Below, piece after piece: positions 46,317 to 49,079 of a stretch of DNA of 49,079 nt. A program made the translations under genes and the position numbers. The notes beneath the pieces were generated by a model, which saw only the letters and a list, made by a program, of their open reading frames with translations, did not search any database and was not told the origin of the DNA. Position 1 is the stretch's first letter, and each line of letters opens with the position of its first letter. Origin of the DNA: Micromonospora foliorum (GTDB lineage: Bacteria; Actinomycetota; Actinomycetes; Mycobacteriales; Micromonosporaceae); NCBI RefSeq assembly GCF_022229015.1, contig NZ_JAKKFF010000012.1, forward strand, positions 1-49,079, in the 5' to 3' direction.

Positions 46317-46751
46317 GTGCCCTCGGCAGAGAAGACTGTGCAGATCGGACGGACTCCTGAGGTCGTGTTCGCCTTTCTCGCCCGTGGCGAGAACGATGCG
46401 CGCTGGCGCCCCAACGTGCTCGACGTCGCGCGCGTCTCGGGCGAGGGGGTCGGCGCTCGCTACAGACAGGGACTCAAGGGCCCCGGCGGGAGCCGCATCC
46501 CGGCCGACTACGAGGTGACCGGGTTCGAGCCGGGCCGGCGTCTGGCGTTCCAGGCCACCGGCAGCGTGGTACGCACCCAGGGCGAGTACACACTCACCCC
46601 GGCCGATGGCGGCGGGACCCAGCTCACGCTGAAGTTGGCGTGGCAGCCGAGCGGGCTGTCTCGCTTCCTCGGTCCGGTCGTCGGCAAGACGTTCGAGGAG
46701 GAGATCGCCGCCCTCGACGCCCTTCGCGACCTGCTGGAGAGCGAAGCCTGA
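46317..46751 (+). CDS. SRPBCC (START-like) family protein
   Basis: 144 residues of helix-grip fold: KTVQIGRTPEVVFAFLARGE, NDARWRPNVLDVARV, PADYEVTGFEPGRRLAFQAT, and a C-terminal helix (FEEEIAALDALRDLLES). GTG start with GAAAGG upstream, 18 bases after the multicopper oxidase gene and likely co-transcribed. Unlike the aromatase at 21.1 kb it lacks the WhiE/TcmN sequence features, so it is better called a ligand-binding SRPBCC protein than a cyclase. Function unknown. Confidence 0.85.
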   Translation: MPSAEKTVQIGRTPEVVFAFLARGENDARWRPNVLDVARVSGEGVGARYRQGLKGPGGSRIPADYEVTGFEPGRRLAFQATGSVVRTQGEYTLTPADGGGTQLTLKLAWQPSGLSRFLGPVVGKTFEEEIAALDALRDLLESEA

Positions 46752-46791
46752 GCGCAGCGTCGAACCGGTAGCGGCGGCGGATGTGACCTGT

Positions 46792-46819
46792 GGGCCCGGA
46801 GCCGGTTGGCTCCGGGCCC
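46792..46819. terminator. Bidirectional terminator
   Basis: GGGCCCGGAGCC / GGCTCCGGGCCC, a perfect 12-bp stem with a GGTT loop, between the convergent SRPBCC and esterase genes. Confidence 0.9.
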
Positions 46820-46833
46820 TCAGCCTGCCCCGG

Positions 46834-48120
46834 TCAGGGGCTGGTGCAGGTGACGTTGCCGGGTGCGGTGGCACCGTTGCCCGTGGCGGTGAACCCGAAC
46901 GTGGTCGACGCGTTCGCGCCCACCGTGCCGTTGTAGGCGGCGTTCCTGACGGTGACGCTGCCGGTGGTGCCGGTGTTGGTACCGCTCCAGAGGCTGCTGA
47001 TGGCCTGACCACTGGCCAGCGTCAGGCCCACGGTCCAGCCGTTCAGCGGCGTGGCGGTGTTGTTGGCCACGGTCACCTCAGCCTGGAAGCCACCGGGCCA
47101 GGTGTTGAGCACCCGGTAGGTGGCGGCGCAGGTGCCGGGTTCACCGGTCGGCGGCGGGGTGGTCGGCGGATCCGTGGGCGGCGGGTCGGTGGGCGGCGTG
47201 GTCGTCGGCGGCGTGGTCGACTCGAACTGGCTGAAGAACCTCCAGATCTCACCCGAGGTCCAGGTCCGCGAGTCGTTGGGGCTGCCCGACCCGTCGACCG
47301 GGCTGGGGGTGTGGTCCCCGTCGAACGCCGCCCACTGCACCGGGTAGCCGGCCCGGCAACCCGAGTAGGCGGTGGTGATGTGGGTGAGGCTGCCCCGGCT
47401 CGGCTCGCGCGGGCTCTGCGCGGTACAGCCGTTGTTGCGCACGAACGCGTCGCGCAGCTGCCGCCCCTGGGAGATGTTCAGCACGCTGTCGTAGATGCCG
47501 TGGATGCCGAAGTAGGCGACCGGCTGGGTGCCCCCGTTGCATCCGCTGAGGTTGGCACCGGATATGACGGTGACCGCGCGGATGATCGTGGGCCGGGCAC
47601 AGGCCACCGCGTAACTCATCGCCCCGCCGTAGCTCCAACCCAGGGCGAAGCGCTGGGTGGTGTCCACGCAGAGGTCGTTCTCGATCTGCCGGGAGATGTC
47701 GTCGAAGAGGGTCAGGTCCCGACCGTTGGTGTTGGCCCAGCCGGCGTTGAGCCCCTGCGGAGCGACGAAGATCGTGCTGTTGTTCGACAGCGGCTGCAGC
47801 CCGTAGTAGCCGGCCGAGGTGACGTTGTTGGCCGAGCCGTTCAACCAGTGGAAGCCGAAGACCAGTCGGTAGGGGTGGTTCCGGTCGTACCCGTCCGGGA
47901 TCCGCAGGTTGTACGTACGACTCTGTCCGCTGCTCTGGATCGTCCGCGTGCCGCTGGCGAGTGTCGGGGCCTTGCCGCAGCCGGCGGTCGCCGCGAGGGT
48001 GCCGTTGGTGGCGGCCACCGCCGTCGCACCGAAGCCGCCGCTCAACACGCCGCCGGTGGTTGCCGCGAGGAGAAGCGCCGCGGCCGCGATGGATGGGAGG
48101 AAAAGTCTGCGTTTCAGCAT
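46834..48120 (-). CDS. Secreted CE1 esterase (feruloyl esterase/PHB depolymerase-like) with CBM2
   Basis: 428 residues from ATG 48120, chosen because AAGGAG precedes it. Signal peptide MLKRRLFLPSIAAAALLLAA, alpha/beta-hydrolase domain of the LpqC/PHB depolymerase family with oxyanion-side FGFHWLNGSANN, nucleophile in GWSYGGAMSY and the late His in FDGDHTPSPVDG. A PPTDPP linker joins a CBM2 starting GTCAATYRVLNTWPGGFQAE. It likely removes ferulic or acetyl esters from plant cell wall xylan while bound to cellulose. Function as PHB depolymerase is less likely with a CBM2. Confidence 0.87.
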   Translation of the reverse strand: MLKRRLFLPSIAAAALLLAATTGGVLSGGFGATAVAATNGTLAATAGCGKAPTLASGTRTIQSSGQSRTYNLRIPDGYDRNHPYRLVFGFHWLNGSANNVTSAGYYGLQPLSNNSTIFVAPQGLNAGWANTNGRDLTLFDDISRQIENDLCVDTTQRFALGWSYGGAMSYAVACARPTIIRAVTVISGANLSGCNGGTQPVAYFGIHGIYDSVLNISQGRQLRDAFVRNNGCTAQSPREPSRGSLTHITTAYSGCRAGYPVQWAAFDGDHTPSPVDGSGSPNDSRTWTSGEIWRFFSQFESTTPPTTTPPTDPPPTDPPTTPPPTGEPGTCAATYRVLNTWPGGFQAEVTVANNTATPLNGWTVGLTLASGQAISSLWSGTNTGTTGSVTVRNAAYNGTVGANASTTFGFTATGNGATAPGNVTCTSP

Positions 48121-48253
48121 GGATTGGGCTCCTTGCCGTTGCGCGACCGTCAACGGTCGCCTGGCATCGACGGGGGCCCGGACTGGTCACCGAACGGGAA
48201 GGCGGCGGGAGGGGTGCAGCCCTCGGCACGTCTTCGCCGGCCGGCTCGGGTGA

Positions 48254-48278
48254 CCGGGAGCGTGCCCTTCACTCCCGG
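48254..48278 (-). terminator. Possible terminator of the decarboxylase gene
   Basis: CCGGGAG at 48254 and CTCCCGG at 48272 form a 7-bp stem with an 11-base loop downstream of the minus-strand decarboxylase stop. Confidence 0.4.
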
Positions 48279-48288
48279 GTGAAAGATA

Positions 48289-48308
48289 GCATGTTATCGA
48301 TAACATGC
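48289..48308. promoter_or_regulatory. Perfect 20-bp palindrome GCATGTTATCGATAACATGC
   Basis: A perfect palindrome with central CG, the form typical of LacI-family operators for polysaccharide utilisation. It lies 168 bases upstream of the esterase start and 23 bases after the decarboxylase stop codon, in an AT-richer island. Confidence 0.65.
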
Positions 48309-48331
48309 CGAGCCGATCGCGCCTCTCGGGC

Positions 48332-49079
48332 TCACGCCCCGAGCGGCCGGGCCGCCCACTCGACGGCCACTTTGTGCAGGTCACCGGTCCGGAAGAGCGG
48401 AGGCTCGTGCAGCAGGAAGTCACGGTGGCTGATGTTCCAGGCGTACGCACCGGCCATGGCGAAGGCCAACACGTCACCCACCCCGATCGGCCCGGCGGTG
48501 GCCGACCGGGACAGCACGTCCTTCGGGGTGCAGAGCTGCCCGACCACGGTGACCGGCCCGCCGTCGGTGCGGGGGCCGCCGGCACCACGTCGCGGGTGCA
48601 CGGTGAATGGCTGCGGGTGCCCCTTCGCCGCCGGGGTCCGCAGGTGGTGTGTCCCGCCAGCCACCACCACGAACCACTCGCCGTAGGAGCGCTTCACGTC
48701 GATGACCTCGGTGAGGTACGCCCCACAGTGGGCGGTGACCGACCGGCCCGGCTCGATGCGCAGCCGCACCCCCGGGTGCCGGTCGAGGATGTCCGCCAGG
48801 GCCCGGCCGTAGCCCTCCCAGTCGAACCGCGCGGCCGGGTCGGTGTAGTCGACGGTCATGCCGCCGCCGACGTCGACCTCGGCGGCGTCGACCTCGGCCG
48901 CTGCCCAGCCGACCACGGCCGCGGCGACCGTCGCGGCGAGCGGCGCGTCCAGCCCGCTGGCCAGGTGGGCGTGGATTCCGCGTACGTCGATGCCGGCGGG
49001 CGGGCGGCGGGCGCACGCGACCACGTCGGCCGGGTCCATGCCGAACGGGCTGGGTCCACCGCCCATGACCAGGCTCGCA
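48332..49079 (-). CDS. PLP-dependent decarboxylase (fold type III), C-terminal part
   Basis: The frame is open to the window edge, so the N-terminus with the PLP lysine is outside. Visible are ASLVMGGGPSPFGMDP, IRGIHAHLASG-like GIHAHLASGLD, DVGGGMTVDY (phosphate-binding glycines), RIEPGRSVTAHCGAYLTEVI, and the C-terminal barrel GQLCTPKDVLSR and FAMAGAYAWNISHRDFLLHE. This is the ornithine/diaminopimelate decarboxylase fold; the MGGGPSPFGMD and HRDF variants resemble decarboxylases of siderophore-type (NIS) pathways. The substrate is unknown. Confidence 0.82.
   Translation of the reverse strand, partial: ASLVMGGGPSPFGMDPADVVACARRPPAGIDVRGIHAHLASGLDAPLAATVAAAVVGWAAAEVDAAEVDVGGGMTVDYTDPAARFDWEGYGRALADILDRHPGVRLRIEPGRSVTAHCGAYLTEVIDVKRSYGEWFVVVAGGTHHLRTPAAKGHPQPFTVHPRRGAGGPRTDGGPVTVVGQLCTPKDVLSRSATAGPIGVGDVLAFAMAGAYAWNISHRDFLLHEPPLFRTGDLHKVAVEWAARPLGA

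Overview
The window is high-GC actinomycete DNA with very strong G/C third-position bias, GNRA-poor GC-rich terminators, SARP and LuxR-type regulators, and secreted enzymes carrying actinobacterial CBM2 modules. Gene content (ClgR/PopR-like regulator beside a ClpP, KorAB, GH6-CBM2 cellulase, type II polyketide genes) points to Micromonosporaceae, most likely Micromonospora or a close relative; this is an inference from gene content, not from a search.

Layout. Positions 1-11.3 kb are general chromosomal genes: a wall/membrane-anchored repeat protein (5' part outside the window), 2-oxoacid:ferredoxin oxidoreductase korA-korB, a divergent azoreductase/MarR pair, a K+ channel, a ClgR/PopR-like regulator with clpP, a decayed stretch (8.16-8.93 kb) holding gene remnants, a tetranucleotide repeat and an 80-bp hairpin repeat next to tRNA-Arg(CCU), a CGNR regulator and an MFS pump. 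A GH6 cellulase (11.3-12.7 kb) with a CelR/CebR-like operator and an AraC-family pseudogene (13.06-13.43 kb) mark the left edge of the biosynthetic region. At the right edge lie a CE1 esterase with CBM2 and a partial PLP-dependent decarboxylase.

Positions 13.5-46.8 kb form an aromatic (type II) polyketide gene cluster. A long, tightly overlapping minus-strand operon (29.1 down to 17.6 kb) encodes KS-alpha, KS-beta/CLF, O-methyltransferase, ABM-domain oxygenase, FAD monooxygenase, TcmI-type cyclase, a second O-methyltransferase, TcmJ-type cupin, ACP, aromatase/cyclase, and a complete acetyl-CoA carboxylase (fused AccD-AccA, biotin carrier, biotin carboxylase). This gene set resembles tetracenomycin/spore-pigment/pentangular polyphenol clusters and has no ketoreductase, so an unreduced, multiply O-methylated polycyclic product is predicted. 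A SARP activator sits at the head of the operon. The methyl-donor cycle is built in: metK, ahcY and adoK lie in the cluster beside three O-methyltransferases; malonyl-CoA supply is built in through the carboxylase.

The most unusual part is a set of exported oxidative proteins: a Tat-secreted animal-type heme peroxidase, a six-TM-anchored multicopper oxidase followed by a ScyD/ScyE-family protein, and a second Tat-secreted multicopper oxidase followed by a small SRPBCC protein. Together they suggest that the polyketide is oxidised, coupled or polymerised outside the cytoplasmic membrane. A class III aminotransferase, a DHA2 efflux pump with a duplicated operator, a PadR repressor, two histidine kinase/response regulator pairs and an additional orphan LuxR-type regulator complete the locus.
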